Assembly (NCBI RefSeq): GCF_018476885.1
Contig: NZ_JAHCVJ010000002.1
Location: 248,001-312,000 of the forward strand
Direction: 5' to 3'
Origin: Geoanaerobacter pelophilus
GTDB taxonomy: Bacteria > Desulfobacterota > Desulfuromonadia > Geobacterales > DSM-12255
DNA: 64,000 bases
Shown here: positions 25,792 to 34,430 of the stretch, piece after piece
Numbering within the stretch: the stretch's first letter is position 1
How the letters are laid out: each line of letters starts with the position of its first letter
Translations under genes and position numbers: made by a program
The notes under the pieces: model-generated
Told to the model about the DNA's origin: nothing
Seen by the model: the letters and a program-made list of their open reading frames with translations, nothing else
Database searches by the model: none

Positions 25792-26627
25792 GCCATCATA
25801 TTGTAGAGGTGAAAAACCTCCGCCACATCTATCCTGACGGCACCGCCGCCCTGAAGGATATCTCTTTCCGCATTACCCACGGCGAGTCAGTCGGCATCAT
25901 TGGCGCCAACGGCGCAGGGAAATCGACCCTGCTGCTTCATCTCAACGGCTATCTGGCGCCGACATCCGGCTCAATAAAAATCGGCGATTTCCCGCTCTCC
26001 AAAGGAACCCTCCCGGAAATTCGCCGGACTGTAGGGATGGTTTTCCAGGACCCTGACGACCAACTGTTCATGCCGACAGTTTTTGAAGACGTTGCCTTTG
26101 GCCCGCTCAACCTGGGGTTTACCAGTGCCGATGCCGAGCAATGCGTGATGGCAGCGCTGGAGCGGGTAGACGCGGCCCACCTGAAAGACAAGCCACCCTA
26201 TCACCTCTCCGGCGGCGAGAAGAAGCGAGTCGCCATCGCCACCGTACTATCGATGTCGCCTGACATCCTGGTCATGGACGAGCCGACCAACGGGCTCGAT
26301 CCCTTTGCGCGACGGCAGTTGATGGGACTCATGCGGGAATTCCAGCATACGAGGATCATCACCAGTCACGATCTCGACATGGTGATGGAGCTGTGCAGCA
26401 GGGTCATTGTTTTAAAGGATGGCGAGGTACGGGCCGACGGTCTTACCCGCGACATTTTCGGTGACGACGAGCTGCTGGCCGAGTGCCGGCTGGAAAAACC
26501 TCTCTCAATGCAGGGCTGCCCGGTCTGTTCAGGTCGGATTCCGGTCTTTACCCCTGATGATCATCACCATCATCATGATCACCCTCATGAGCATCATCAC
26601 GACCATCACCATCACCATAAACATTAA
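25788..26627 (+). CDS. nikO: ECF transporter ATPase (CbiO/NikO) with His-rich tail
   Basis: A 279-residue ABC ATPase. Walker A GANGAGKST (near residue 43), Q-loop FQDPDDQLF typical of CbiO, signature LSGGEKKRVAIA and Walker B ILVMDEPTNGLD are all intact. After the ATPase domain, a Cys-x-x-Cys (GCPVCSG) precedes a C-terminal tail in which 16 of the last 23 residues are His, interspersed with Asp/Glu. Such tails bind nickel or zinc and are known in nickel accessory proteins; on the ATPase itself it may store or gate metal. The whole context supports nickel as substrate. Confidence 0.92.
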   Translation: MSHHIVEVKNLRHIYPDGTAALKDISFRITHGESVGIIGANGAGKSTLLLHLNGYLAPTSGSIKIGDFPLSKGTLPEIRRTVGMVFQDPDDQLFMPTVFEDVAFGPLNLGFTSADAEQCVMAALERVDAAHLKDKPPYHLSGGEKKRVAIATVLSMSPDILVMDEPTNGLDPFARRQLMGLMREFQHTRIITSHDLDMVMELCSRVIVLKDGEVRADGLTRDIFGDDELLAECRLEKPLSMQGCPVCSGRIPVFTPDDHHHHHDHPHEHHHDHHHHHKH

Positions 26628-26637
26628 TCAGGCGGCC

Positions 26638-27525
26638 TTACCTCACCTTCAGATATGAGGCGATCCCCTCGCTGAACCGTACCGGCTCGAAGCCGAACGT
26701 CTCCCGCCAGGAGCCGTCGCAGATACTCTCCTCGGTGAGCATCTGGATCTGGTCCATGGTCACCGGGTAAAGCGGGAACTGCTGCAACAGCGCAGTGGCC
26801 AGTTTCATCAGCAGCAACGGGTTTTTCATCTTCACCGGACTGCTCCTCCCCAAAACCTTAGCAATGGTATCGATCATCTCCAGATAGGTCAGACGGTCCG
26901 CACCGCACAGCTCAAAACTCTTGCCAATGGTTTGCGGCATGCCGAGGGCCATGGCAAAGCAGCGGGCAACGTCTTGAACGGCTATCGGCTGCATTCGATA
27001 TTGACCGTCACCGATGACCGGCACAAAGGGCAGTTTTCTGATCTGGTCGGCCAGCATGTTAACAAAGGCGTCGCCGGGTCCGAAGATCAGGGAAGGACGG
27101 AAGATCGTCCATTCCAGCCCGGAACCACGCACCAGCTCTTCGGCCTGCCACTTTGTCCGGTGATAAAAGGATACCGCTTGCGGCCTTGTGCCGAGTGCCG
27201 ACATCTGCAAGTAGCGCCTGCTGCCGGCCATGCCTGCTGCGGCAACCAGGTTGCGGGTGGCCTCGACATGCAGCTTCTCGAAGGTCATGCCTTTTCCGGG
27301 AAATTCCCGGATGATGCCGATCAGGTTAATAACGGCATCACAACCACTAACACCGCCAGCAAAGCTTTCGAGATCAGCTGCATCCCCTTCAACCTGCTCG
27401 ACCCCAGCTATTTTGCTGTCGCGGCGCCGGTGCACCAACAGCCTCACTTCATGACCGCTTGCGGCCAGAATTTCGCACAGATTGCCGCCGACAAATCCGG
27501 TCCCGCCTGCAAGGAATATTTTCAT
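26638..27525 (-). CDS. NAD(P)-binding epimerase-like protein (NDUFA9-like SDR family)
   Basis: A 295-residue atypical short-chain dehydrogenase/epimerase. The Rossmann motif GGTGFVGGNL (near residues 7-16) binds NAD(P). Later features GDAADLESFAGGVSGCDAVI and KWQAEELVRGSGLEWTIFRPSLIFGPGD place it in the complex I NDUFA9-like/NAD-dependent epimerase group, whose bacterial members have no firm function. The start at 27525 has a GGAG site; longer upstream reading has none. It converges with nikO, ending ten bases away. Confidence 0.85.
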   Translation of the reverse strand: MKIFLAGGTGFVGGNLCEILAASGHEVRLLVHRRRDSKIAGVEQVEGDAADLESFAGGVSGCDAVINLIGIIREFPGKGMTFEKLHVEATRNLVAAAGMAGSRRYLQMSALGTRPQAVSFYHRTKWQAEELVRGSGLEWTIFRPSLIFGPGDAFVNMLADQIRKLPFVPVIGDGQYRMQPIAVQDVARCFAMALGMPQTIGKSFELCGADRLTYLEMIDTIAKVLGRSSPVKMKNPLLLMKLATALLQQFPLYPVTMDQIQMLTEESICDGSWRETFGFEPVRFSEGIASYLKVR

Positions 27526-27682
27526 AGCCACTCCGCACCAGATGATTTCATTATCTGAGAAAATTTTACCGCAGAGATTGGCAATAGCCAGAACCCACCC
27601 GGCATGCTGTATACAATCATGCTTGTGCTGACGGCTCAATTGTGCTAAAAGTCTGTTAATTTTGACGCGGAGGAGCCCACCA

Positions 27683-28153
27683 ATGAGCGACCAGGTTTGT
27701 TATACCTTTGAAGCTGCAATAGAGATGGCCATTCAGATGGAAGAAGAGGGGTTCAGGAACTACCTGAATTCCATCCGTATCCTGAAAAACAAGGGCGCAA
27801 AGGAGATTCTCAGGGACTCGGCCCTGGACGAACTGAACCACAAGCAGGAACTGGAAAAGGCGCTGCTCCTCGGCCAGATGGGGAACGGCGATGAGATGAT
27901 CCGCCCGGTACCAACCATGAACCTCGGCTATATATTGCCGAAAAAGGAGTTGAACCCGGATTCCGACGGCCGCGAGGCATTGGCGTATGCCATTCACCTC
28001 GAAAAAGGGGCCATTGATTTCTACAAAAAAATGTCCGAAGGGTGTGCCGGCGCACCGAATGCTGCCCTATTCCAGCGATTGCTTGCCGACGAAAGCAGAC
28101 ATCTGCAGAGCCTGGAAGACCTGTACGAGCAGCACTTTATGACCGAAAACTAA
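27683..28153 (+). CDS. ferritin-like (rubrerythrin-type) di-iron protein
   Basis: A 156-residue four-helix protein of the ferritin-like superfamily. The paired metal motifs are visible: MEEEGFRNYLNS with a following E-x-x-H (LDELNHKQE) in the first half and LEKGAIDFYKKMSE followed by ESRHLQSLEDLY in the second. The family binds a di-iron centre and often has peroxidase or oxidative-stress roles in anaerobes; no rubredoxin domain is present. ATG at 27683 has GGAGG about eight bases upstream. Confidence 0.85.
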   Translation: MSDQVCYTFEAAIEMAIQMEEEGFRNYLNSIRILKNKGAKEILRDSALDELNHKQELEKALLLGQMGNGDEMIRPVPTMNLGYILPKKELNPDSDGREALAYAIHLEKGAIDFYKKMSEGCAGAPNAALFQRLLADESRHLQSLEDLYEQHFMTEN

Positions 28154-28237
28154 AAAACGTCAAGCATCAGGGTATTGTCTTTTTTTTGTATTTCGATAAA
28201 TACCGCCAGACGTCCTGACAGCAGCAATAAAAGAAGA

Positions 28238-28275
28238 AGAGAGGCTACAGCCCAGCGCTGTAGCCTCTCTTTTTG
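28238..28275 (+). terminator. Rho-independent terminator after ferritin-like gene
   Basis: A 13-bp stem, AGAGAGGCTACAG (28238-28250) with CTGTAGCCTCTCT (28258-28270), closes a seven-base loop and is followed by TTTT. It is 85 bases after the ferritin-like stop. The stretch 28154-28460 (307 bases) holds this terminator and otherwise no gene; the remainder is the AT-rich upstream region of the Cache gene, with no promoter I can place with confidence. Confidence 0.88.
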
Positions 28276-28460
28276 CATAAAAAATGTATTCCGAGCGTTC
28301 TCCATTGTTACTGTATGATTTTGTATGGAACTGCAACCCTAGATATTGTCAACATTTTTGCTAAACTTTTGACTGGTATCGCAACTATTTCAAAGACAGC
28401 TACAGCGAACCTGTTGGCGTGGCTGGAAATATGACACCGACATAAAAGAGTGAGGCTAAG

Positions 28461-28913
28461 TTGACAAGGTTTGTATCAGCAATCATCATCTCTGTTCTGT
28501 GGATCACGTTCTCAGTGGTCGCCATGGCAGCAAGCCAGACCAGGGATGATGCAAAGACTTTGGTAAAAAAAGCTGTTGCCTATTTAAAGGCCAATGGTAA
28601 AGACAGAGCCCTGGCTGAGTTCAGCAACCCCAAAGGACAGTTTGTTAATGGTGAGTTATATCTGACAGTGTGGGACTTCAATGGTACCCAGATCGCCCAC
28701 GGAGCGAATTCTAAGCTGATCGGCAAACAACTTATTGAGCTTAAAGACATGGATGGCAAGGCATTTGTCAAGGAATTCATGGCTGTCGGCAGGAAAGGAC
28801 AGGGATGGGTTTCGTATAAATGGACAAATCCGGCCACCAACAGGATTGAAACAAAGCAGACCTATCTGGAAGCAGCCAATGAAATCATCATCGGTGCGGG
28901 AGTATACAAATAA
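28461..28913 (+). CDS. exported single-Cache-domain protein
   Basis: A 150-residue secreted or periplasmic protein: signal peptide (about residues 1-23, VLWITFSVVAMAAS) plus one small Cache domain. Cache hallmarks are VWDFNGTQIAHGANSKLIGK and GQGWVSYKWTNP followed by the closing IIIGAGVYK. Cache domains bind small organic ligands, usually as part of a receptor; here the domain stands alone. TTG start with GTGAGG about eight bases upstream. It precedes an ABC-type binding protein (58 bases) and a histidine kinase, so it may act as a ligand-binding partner in the same sensory route. Confidence 0.83.
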   Translation: MTRFVSAIIISVLWITFSVVAMAASQTRDDAKTLVKKAVAYLKANGKDRALAEFSNPKGQFVNGELYLTVWDFNGTQIAHGANSKLIGKQLIELKDMDGKAFVKEFMAVGRKGQGWVSYKWTNPATNRIETKQTYLEAANEIIIGAGVYK

Positions 28914-28971
28914 CCAGCGTTGCAACTATTCCCACGTTTTTTTAAAGGCCCGACAGTGTAGAGGAGCAGAG

Positions 28972-29934
28972 ATGATCCGCAGTTGTGTTTCCTGGTTGAC
29001 GTTGCTGGTGTTGGCAATGATGGTTCTCTGCCCTCCCGATGTGCAGGCTGAAATAAAGATCGGTGTGCTTATCTTCAGCGACGAGGCCCGTTATCAGGAA
29101 TCGTTTAAGGGCATCAAGGAACAACTGGCCAGATCCGGCTACAAAGAACCAAGAGTTAAATTCCTGATGGGGAATGCGGCCGGGAGCAAGGCAAAGGCGG
29201 CCAATCTGGTGAGAAGCTTTGCTGCTGACAATCTTTCGCTGCTGATCACTATCGGGACCAACGCAACAGTTGTCGCTGCCAGGGAGATCAAAGACATCCC
29301 GATAGTATTCAGCCAGTTCTATGACCCCATCGGGGCAGGGGTGGCCAAGAGCTGGAACAATTCCGGCACTAATGTGACCGGGGTAAGTACAATGTTCGAT
29401 TTGTCGGAACTGGTCATCCGACTGCAAGAGGTCTACCCGGCGAAAAGACTCGCAGTGCTGTACACACCAGGAGAAAGTAATACCGAGTCCCAACTGCGAG
29501 ATCTGCAGAAGTTGCAGAAAAAGCACGGGATAGAGGTGCTGCCGGTAATCTTGGCTAAAAAAGAAGATATTGTGCAGATCCTGCCCGATGTAATGAGCAC
29601 TGTTGACGCAGTGTACCTATCAGGCAGCAGCGTTATCGGGGCAAATCTTTCGCAGATTGTCGGACTTGCCAACAACTCGAAGGTCATAACAATCACCATG
29701 CTTGAGGATTTGGCAGAGAAAGGGGTAATGCTCGCCGTGTGCGGAGATCCCTATGCTTTCGGGGTCATTGCCGGCAAAAAAGCTGCAGCTGTACTCAAAG
29801 GGGCAAAGCCGTCGTCAATTCCGATAGAACACTCCATCAAACCAGGCTTGATCATAAACAAAAAAACGGCAAAGGCCGCGCAGGTCGAGATTCCCAAAGC
29901 ATTACTGCAAAAGGCTATCAGAGTTTTAGAATAG
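28972..29934 (+). CDS. ABC-type substrate-binding protein (ABC_sub_bind/TrpX-like)
   Basis: A 320-residue periplasmic binding protein. Signal peptide (about residues 1-25, ending DVQA), then the two-lobe fold of the ABC_sub_bind family (PF04392-type): IKIGVLIFSDEARYQESFKG, LLITIGTNATVVAAREI, IPIVFSQFYDPIGAGVAKSW and NVTGVSTMFDLSELV. Members usually feed a permease and ATPase; none is encoded here. Instead it lies between a Cache protein and a histidine kinase, which points to a sensory role. ATG at 28972 has a GAGG site. Confidence 0.87.
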   Translation: MIRSCVSWLTLLVLAMMVLCPPDVQAEIKIGVLIFSDEARYQESFKGIKEQLARSGYKEPRVKFLMGNAAGSKAKAANLVRSFAADNLSLLITIGTNATVVAAREIKDIPIVFSQFYDPIGAGVAKSWNNSGTNVTGVSTMFDLSELVIRLQEVYPAKRLAVLYTPGESNTESQLRDLQKLQKKHGIEVLPVILAKKEDIVQILPDVMSTVDAVYLSGSSVIGANLSQIVGLANNSKVITITMLEDLAEKGVMLAVCGDPYAFGVIAGKKAAAVLKGAKPSSIPIEHSIKPGLIINKKTAKAAQVEIPKALLQKAIRVLE

Positions 29935-29976
29935 GCTTGCAGGAAATCATTGTAAAGGAAGCACCACCTCCCCCAT

Positions 29977-31866
29977 ATGAAGTTGCAATTCTCCATAAAA
30001 AGCATCAAATTCAGATTTTTTTCAACCATAGCCTTGGTGCTGCTGGCAGGAACTCTTGCACTGAGCGCAATTATTGCGGTGAACGAGGGGGTTAACCAGC
30101 AGAGCGTATTGACCCAAAAAGGGAAAGGTATTGCTCAGTATGTATCCAAGCTGTGCCTGGATGCATTGATTATGGGCAACACCGTGCAGATTGACTCCAT
30201 AGTCAATGAGGCACGATACGATGAGGAGATCCTCTACATCATCATCCGCGATAACAGCGGTAAAATTCTTACATCACAATTTGCCAGCATCAATTACTCA
30301 TCGCCCCATCTCGAACACATTAAATTCATGTTGCATGACATTCATAACGTGCCCCAGATACTGGAATTCATCGAAAAGAATGAATCCTCGGTTGTACTTA
30401 CCTCTCCCATAACCACCGGTACTGAGACTTTGGGGCAAGTTGTCGTCTGCCTGACAAAACATAATATTATCAGCAACATTAAGAATACTATTTCCGTCAT
30501 CATCGTCCTTAATATTGCTATTACCATCGTACTGGCCATACTCCTGTTTATTGTCTCGGGACGGCTTATATTTGAACCTGTCTCAGAGTTGGCAAATGCC
30601 TCCAGAAAACTTGCCAAAGGAGATCTTACTACCAGAATCGACATGCACGCTGTCGGTGAGATGCAGCTGCTGATCGACAGCTTCAACCAGATGGCTAAAG
30701 ATCTGCAGCAGACGACAGTTTCGAAAGAATACGTCAACAACATCATTAAAAGCATGACCGAGGCCCTGCTTATTATTTCTCCGGACCATTCGATACTTGA
30801 TGCGAATTATGCCGCCTACAAGCTTTTGGGATACGAACCAGGGGAATTGACTGGGGCCGATGCCGGCAAGATATTCTATGACGTCCTGCCGGCCCAGGTT
30901 CCCACGACAGCCGACCAGGGGCAAAAAATCAGTACCGAGACTTGCTGCCAACGGAAAGATGGGCAAATTGTACCGATATATTTTACGGCATCCGTTATGC
31001 CTGATAATGAAGGGATGATTCAGGGCATCGTCTGCACGGCCCTCGACATATCACCAATCAAGCAGGTTGCCGAGCAGCTTACTGCAATGAACAAGACCCT
31101 GCAACTTGAAGTTGAGCAGAGGAAACAGGCTCAAGAGGAGGCTTTTGGGCTCAACAAAGATCTGGAGTGCCAAAAAACCGCTCTCGAACTGGCCAATCTT
31201 GAGCTGGAGTCCTTCAGCTATTCCGTTTCCCACGACCTTCGGGCACCGTTGCGCCACATCAACGGTTTTACAAACATTCTCCGTGAAGATTACCGCGATC
31301 GACTTGATGACAATGGCCGGGATTTTCTCGACAGAATCTGTGCCGCAAGCAGCCGCATGGGAGTGATGATCGATGATCTGTTAAGGTTTTCCAGAGTTTC
31401 ACGGGCAGAGATGAACGTTGTCGATGTGGACCTGAGTGCTTGTGCCCATAAACTTGCCACAATGTTTCAGGAATCCGATCCGGACCGCACCACACGCTTC
31501 GACATCGCAGAAGGGCTTACTACCAAGGGTGATGCATCTTTGCTGGAGATGGTTTTACAGAACCTGATCGGCAATGCCTGGAAATATTCCTCGCTGACCC
31601 CCGAAGCGGTCATTGCCGTCGGCAAGATCCCGTCAAAAAGCAATGATATTTTATATGTAAAGGACAATGGTGTCGGTTTCGACATGGTATACAAGGACAA
31701 GCTGTTCACAGCATTCCAGCGTTTGCATGGGAAGGAGTACGAAGGCACCGGCATCGGCCTGGCAACCGTCCATCGAATTATCGAGAGGCACGGCGGCAAA
31801 ATATGGGCGGAAAGCGAAGTCGGCAAAGGAGCCACCTTCTACTTCAGCTTGGACAGCGCTGCATAA
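29977..31866 (+). CDS. membrane sensor histidine kinase (periplasmic domain, HAMP, PAS, HisKA, HATPase)
   Basis: A 629-residue kinase. Two membrane segments (about residues 12-34 and 165-190) bracket a periplasmic sensor region; a HAMP domain follows (IFEPVSELANASRKLAKGDLTT, read in part), then a PAS domain (about 262-365, SMTEALLIISPDHSILDANY), a coiled coil, HisKA with the acceptor His in SYSVSHDLRAPLRHINGF (about residue 423) and HATPase with G1 VKDNGVGFD and G2 GTGIGLATVHRI. No receiver domain and no neighbouring response regulator. It is 42 bases after the binding-protein gene, suggesting that the binding protein and Cache protein present ligand to its periplasmic part. Confidence 0.9.
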   Translation: MKLQFSIKSIKFRFFSTIALVLLAGTLALSAIIAVNEGVNQQSVLTQKGKGIAQYVSKLCLDALIMGNTVQIDSIVNEARYDEEILYIIIRDNSGKILTSQFASINYSSPHLEHIKFMLHDIHNVPQILEFIEKNESSVVLTSPITTGTETLGQVVVCLTKHNIISNIKNTISVIIVLNIAITIVLAILLFIVSGRLIFEPVSELANASRKLAKGDLTTRIDMHAVGEMQLLIDSFNQMAKDLQQTTVSKEYVNNIIKSMTEALLIISPDHSILDANYAAYKLLGYEPGELTGADAGKIFYDVLPAQVPTTADQGQKISTETCCQRKDGQIVPIYFTASVMPDNEGMIQGIVCTALDISPIKQVAEQLTAMNKTLQLEVEQRKQAQEEAFGLNKDLECQKTALELANLELESFSYSVSHDLRAPLRHINGFTNILREDYRDRLDDNGRDFLDRICAASSRMGVMIDDLLRFSRVSRAEMNVVDVDLSACAHKLATMFQESDPDRTTRFDIAEGLTTKGDASLLEMVLQNLIGNAWKYSSLTPEAVIAVGKIPSKSNDILYVKDNGVGFDMVYKDKLFTAFQRLHGKEYEGTGIGLATVHRIIERHGGKIWAESEVGKGATFYFSLDSAA

Positions 31867-31876
31867 ACCTGCCGAC

Positions 31877-31920
31877 AAAAAGCCTATTGCATGAATGCCC
31901 CGTACAACCAGGGCTTTTTA
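31877..31920 (+). terminator. weak terminator after the kinase gene
   Basis: AAAAAGCC (31877-31884) pairs with GGCTTTTT (31912-31919) over a long 27-base loop, 11 bases after the kinase stop. The long loop lowers confidence. The nearby CATGAATGC duplication (31889 and 31928) has no evident role. Confidence 0.35.
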
Positions 31921-32030
31921 TCCCCTTCATGAATGCACCCACCAGAAGCATGCAAAATAAGGCTTTTCTTATTTTACTTTCATCGAAATCCACTTCCCAG
32001 AACTGTATTAACATGCTATCTACCAACACC

Positions 32031-32552
32031 ATGGAGACACGTAACAGATCGATTATTTTCAATGGTATCGTTGTTGACCTTGAGCAGATGGAGGTCAAGA
32101 TCAGCGATAAGGGATGGCACACCTTCCAGATTGTCCGTCACCCCGGCGGGTCGGCAGTTCTCCCGCTTCATGAAGACGGGACGGTTACCCTTATCCGGCA
32201 GCCGCGACCGGCGATAAACGAATTTACCCTGGAAATCCCGGCCGGCCGACTCAGCACCGGAGAAGACCCGGTTGACTGCGCCCGGCGGGAACTGCTGGAG
32301 GAGACCGGGCTGAGAGCCACCACCCTCGAACCGCTCGGCTTTATCTACTCATCTCCGGGAGTATTTGACGAAAAGATCTATCTGTTTCTTGCCAACGATC
32401 TTACTCAGGGAGAGTCCGCACAGGAGCAGTTCGAGGATATCCATCCGGTGCGGGTACCGCTTTCTGACGCCCTGGCAATGGCCTGCGACGGCAGAATTAT
32501 CGATGGCAAGACCATTGTGGCGCTGCTGCGCGCCAGCAGGAGAGAGGCATGA
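32031..32552 (+). CDS. NUDIX hydrolase (ADP-ribose pyrophosphatase type)
   Basis: A 173-residue NUDIX enzyme. The Nudix box is complete: G-x5-E-x7-R-E-x2-E-E-x-G, seen as GRLSTGEDP then RRELLEETGL. A preceding LEIPAGR and following GFIYSSPGVFDEKI resemble ADP-sugar/ADP-ribose pyrophosphatases of the NudF type. The reaction would be cleavage of a nucleoside diphosphate linked to X. The start at METRNRS is uncertain because no clear ribosome site is seen; an ATG at 32013 is the alternative. Its stop overlaps the pseudouridine synthase start (ATGA). Confidence 0.85.
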   Translation: METRNRSIIFNGIVVDLEQMEVKISDKGWHTFQIVRHPGGSAVLPLHEDGTVTLIRQPRPAINEFTLEIPAGRLSTGEDPVDCARRELLEETGLRATTLEPLGFIYSSPGVFDEKIYLFLANDLTQGESAQEQFEDIHPVRVPLSDALAMACDGRIIDGKTIVALLRASRREA

Positions 32553-33460
32553 TCCTCCTGGCAACCGCGGGCAAAGAGCAGCAGGGCGTCCGTCTTGACG
32601 ACGGCCTGAAAGCGCTCTTTCCCCAGCTGTCCAAGACTGAAATCCGCCGCCTGCTCGACTGGGGAAGCTGCACGGTCAATATGGCCCTGGTTCGCGTCGC
32701 TTCGCGGCAACTGCACCAGGGCGATGCCATAGCCCTGGGCTTGATTGAGAAGGAGCGGTGCATCGACCTCGTCTATACCGCTGCCGACATGCTGTACGAA
32801 GATCAAGACTGCCTGGCCATCAACAAGGGAATCGGCATCAATAGCCAGCGCACCCCGTACCAGTTGAAAGGGACCGCTGAATACGCAGTCGGCTGTTATC
32901 TGAGAACCATCGGCCTGAACGAGGAGGCGCGGATTGTCCATCGCCTTGACCGTGGCACCTCCGGGGTGCTGGTCTTCCCGAAAAACAAAAAGACGGCCTC
33001 GTATATTGCCGGCGAATTCAAGGCCGGCAGGGTAGAAAAGGTATATTGGGCGGTTGTTTCGGGGTCCCCGGCAGAAGATTCATGGCAGGTCAATGCGCCG
33101 ATCGGCAAGCTCAACAAGTTTCGCTACGCAGTGATGCAGCCTGGGAAAGACTCAGTGACCGACTTCCGGGTGATTGCCAGAGGCGACAATGCCGCTCTGA
33201 TCGAAGCCAAACCGCTGACCGGCCGCACCCACCAGATCCGGGTTCACCTTGCGCACTCCGGACTGCCGATTATCGGCGACGTCAATTACGGCGCTCCGCC
33301 AGCAGAGCGGATCATGCTCCACTGCCGGCGAATGGCTTTCAAAGGGCCTTCAGGCCAGCCGGTTCAGGCAACAGCCCCAATCGACAACATTTTCCTCGAG
33401 ATTTGCAGCTCACACGGCATCGCAATTGACAAGGCAGAGTGCGGTTTACTCAATGGATGA
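32549..33460 (+). CDS. RluA-family pseudouridine synthase
   Basis: A 303-residue RNA pseudouridine synthase. An S4-like N-terminal region (LDDGLKALFPQLSKTEIRRLL) precedes the catalytic domain with the active-site motif VHRLDRGTSGVLVF, whose Asp is the catalytic nucleophile, and the later PLTGRTHQIRVHLAHSG. Substrate could be 23S rRNA or tRNA; the exact site cannot be told from sequence. It is coupled to the NUDIX gene and its end overlaps the ttcA start by 8 bases. Confidence 0.92.
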   Translation: MILLATAGKEQQGVRLDDGLKALFPQLSKTEIRRLLDWGSCTVNMALVRVASRQLHQGDAIALGLIEKERCIDLVYTAADMLYEDQDCLAINKGIGINSQRTPYQLKGTAEYAVGCYLRTIGLNEEARIVHRLDRGTSGVLVFPKNKKTASYIAGEFKAGRVEKVYWAVVSGSPAEDSWQVNAPIGKLNKFRYAVMQPGKDSVTDFRVIARGDNAALIEAKPLTGRTHQIRVHLAHSGLPIIGDVNYGAPPAERIMLHCRRMAFKGPSGQPVQATAPIDNIFLEICSSHGIAIDKAECGLLNG

Positions 33461-34247
33461 GGCAAAACTCTACAAGAAGATCAAGAACGCCGTCGGACGG
33501 GGAGTGGCCGATCATGGCCTGATTGCCGAGGGAGACCGGATTGCCGTTGCCGTATCCGGCGGCAAGGATTCCTACACCATGCTGCATCTGTTGGAAGCGT
33601 TGCGACAGCGGGCGCCAATCCGGTTCGAAATCATGGCGCTCACCATCGATTCGGGCTATCCCGGCTTCAGGACCGACATCATTGCCGGACATCTCAAAGA
33701 ACACGGTTTCGCGCATCATGTTGAAAAGACCGATCATTACGGGATAATCCAGGCAAAACGGCGGGAAGGCTCCTCCTACTGCTCAATCTGCGCCCGGCTC
33801 AAGCGCGGCGCACTCTATGAGCTTGCGCAAAAGTTCGGTTGCAACAAGCTGGCGCTTGGCCATCATCTCGACGACTTTGCCGAAACGCTGCTGCTCAACC
33901 AGTTTTTTGTCGGGTCTCTGAAGTCAATGGCCGCTTCCATGCTTGCTGACAACGGCATAACCACGGTGATCCGGCCATTAGTCTATGTGACTGAGGCCCA
34001 GATCATAGAGTTCGCCAGACTGAAGGGTTTCCCGGTGGTATGCTGCCGCTGCCCGGCCTGCGGCGAGGCCGACATGCAGCGCAAAAGGATGAAACGGCTG
34101 ATCAGCGAACTGGAGCGGGATATCCCCCATATCAGGCAGAGCATCTTGCGGGCGCTTTCCAACGTGCAACCCCGCCACCTGCTGGACAGACAGCTTTTCT
34201 TGAAAACCGTTTCACCGGACGATGCCGCACCGGATGAGTCCGCCTGA
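33453..34247 (+). CDS. ttcA: tRNA 2-thiocytidine biosynthesis protein TtcA
   Basis: A 264-residue PP-loop ATPase of the TtcA/TtuA group. The PP-loop AVSGGKDSYTML binds ATP; the cysteine pair in SYCSICARLKRG and the CCRCPACGEAD segment near residues 196-206 are the Fe-S and sulfur-transfer sites. It puts sulfur on C32 of some tRNAs. The ATG lies inside the end of the pseudouridine synthase gene (8-base overlap), so the two RNA-modification genes are made together. Confidence 0.92.
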   Translation: MDEAKLYKKIKNAVGRGVADHGLIAEGDRIAVAVSGGKDSYTMLHLLEALRQRAPIRFEIMALTIDSGYPGFRTDIIAGHLKEHGFAHHVEKTDHYGIIQAKRREGSSYCSICARLKRGALYELAQKFGCNKLALGHHLDDFAETLLLNQFFVGSLKSMAASMLADNGITTVIRPLVYVTEAQIIEFARLKGFPVVCCRCPACGEADMQRKRMKRLISELERDIPHIRQSILRALSNVQPRHLLDRQLFLKTVSPDDAAPDESA

Positions 34248-34350
34248 CCGGCTTGACCTCATGCCGCCGCCAATCCAGCCACTCATCTTTAAACGTCAAT
34301 CCGAAGCAATACACCACCAGCAGGGCAGAGAAAAGCACCAAGGGTTCCAT
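34132..34350 (-). CDS. possible small membrane protein, antisense to the ttcA end
   Basis: A 72-codon reading frame. Unlike ordinary antisense shadows, it begins in intergenic DNA with a strong ribosome site (AGAGGAGGAG, four bases before ATG). The first 22 residues form one membrane segment (PLVLFSALLVVYCFGLTF) followed by a charged DEWLDWRRHE; the basic C-terminal part lies antisense to ttcA by 116 bases. It is downstream of the kinase gene on the same strand by 80 bases. It is not a family I recognise; the long antisense tail makes it doubtful. Confidence 0.4.
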   Translation of the reverse strand: MEPLVLFSALLVVYCFGLTFKDEWLDWRRHEVKPVRRTHPVRHRPVKRFSRKAVCPAGGGVARWKAPARCSA

Positions 34351-34430
34351 CTGTCTCCTCCTCTATCGATATGTGACAAGCATATCAGGACAGTGAGACA
34401 GAATATGTCACTTCACTAAACGGAGATTGG

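Noticed and set aside
28276-28460. Search for a cyclic-di-GMP (GEMM) riboswitch or strong promoter before the Cache gene
   Set aside because: No GEMM core or paired -35/-10 elements could be placed; TTGACT near 28365 has no matching -10.
31889-31936. CATGAATGC direct repeat after the kinase gene
   Set aside because: Only nine bases, two copies, no flanking mobile element; likely chance.
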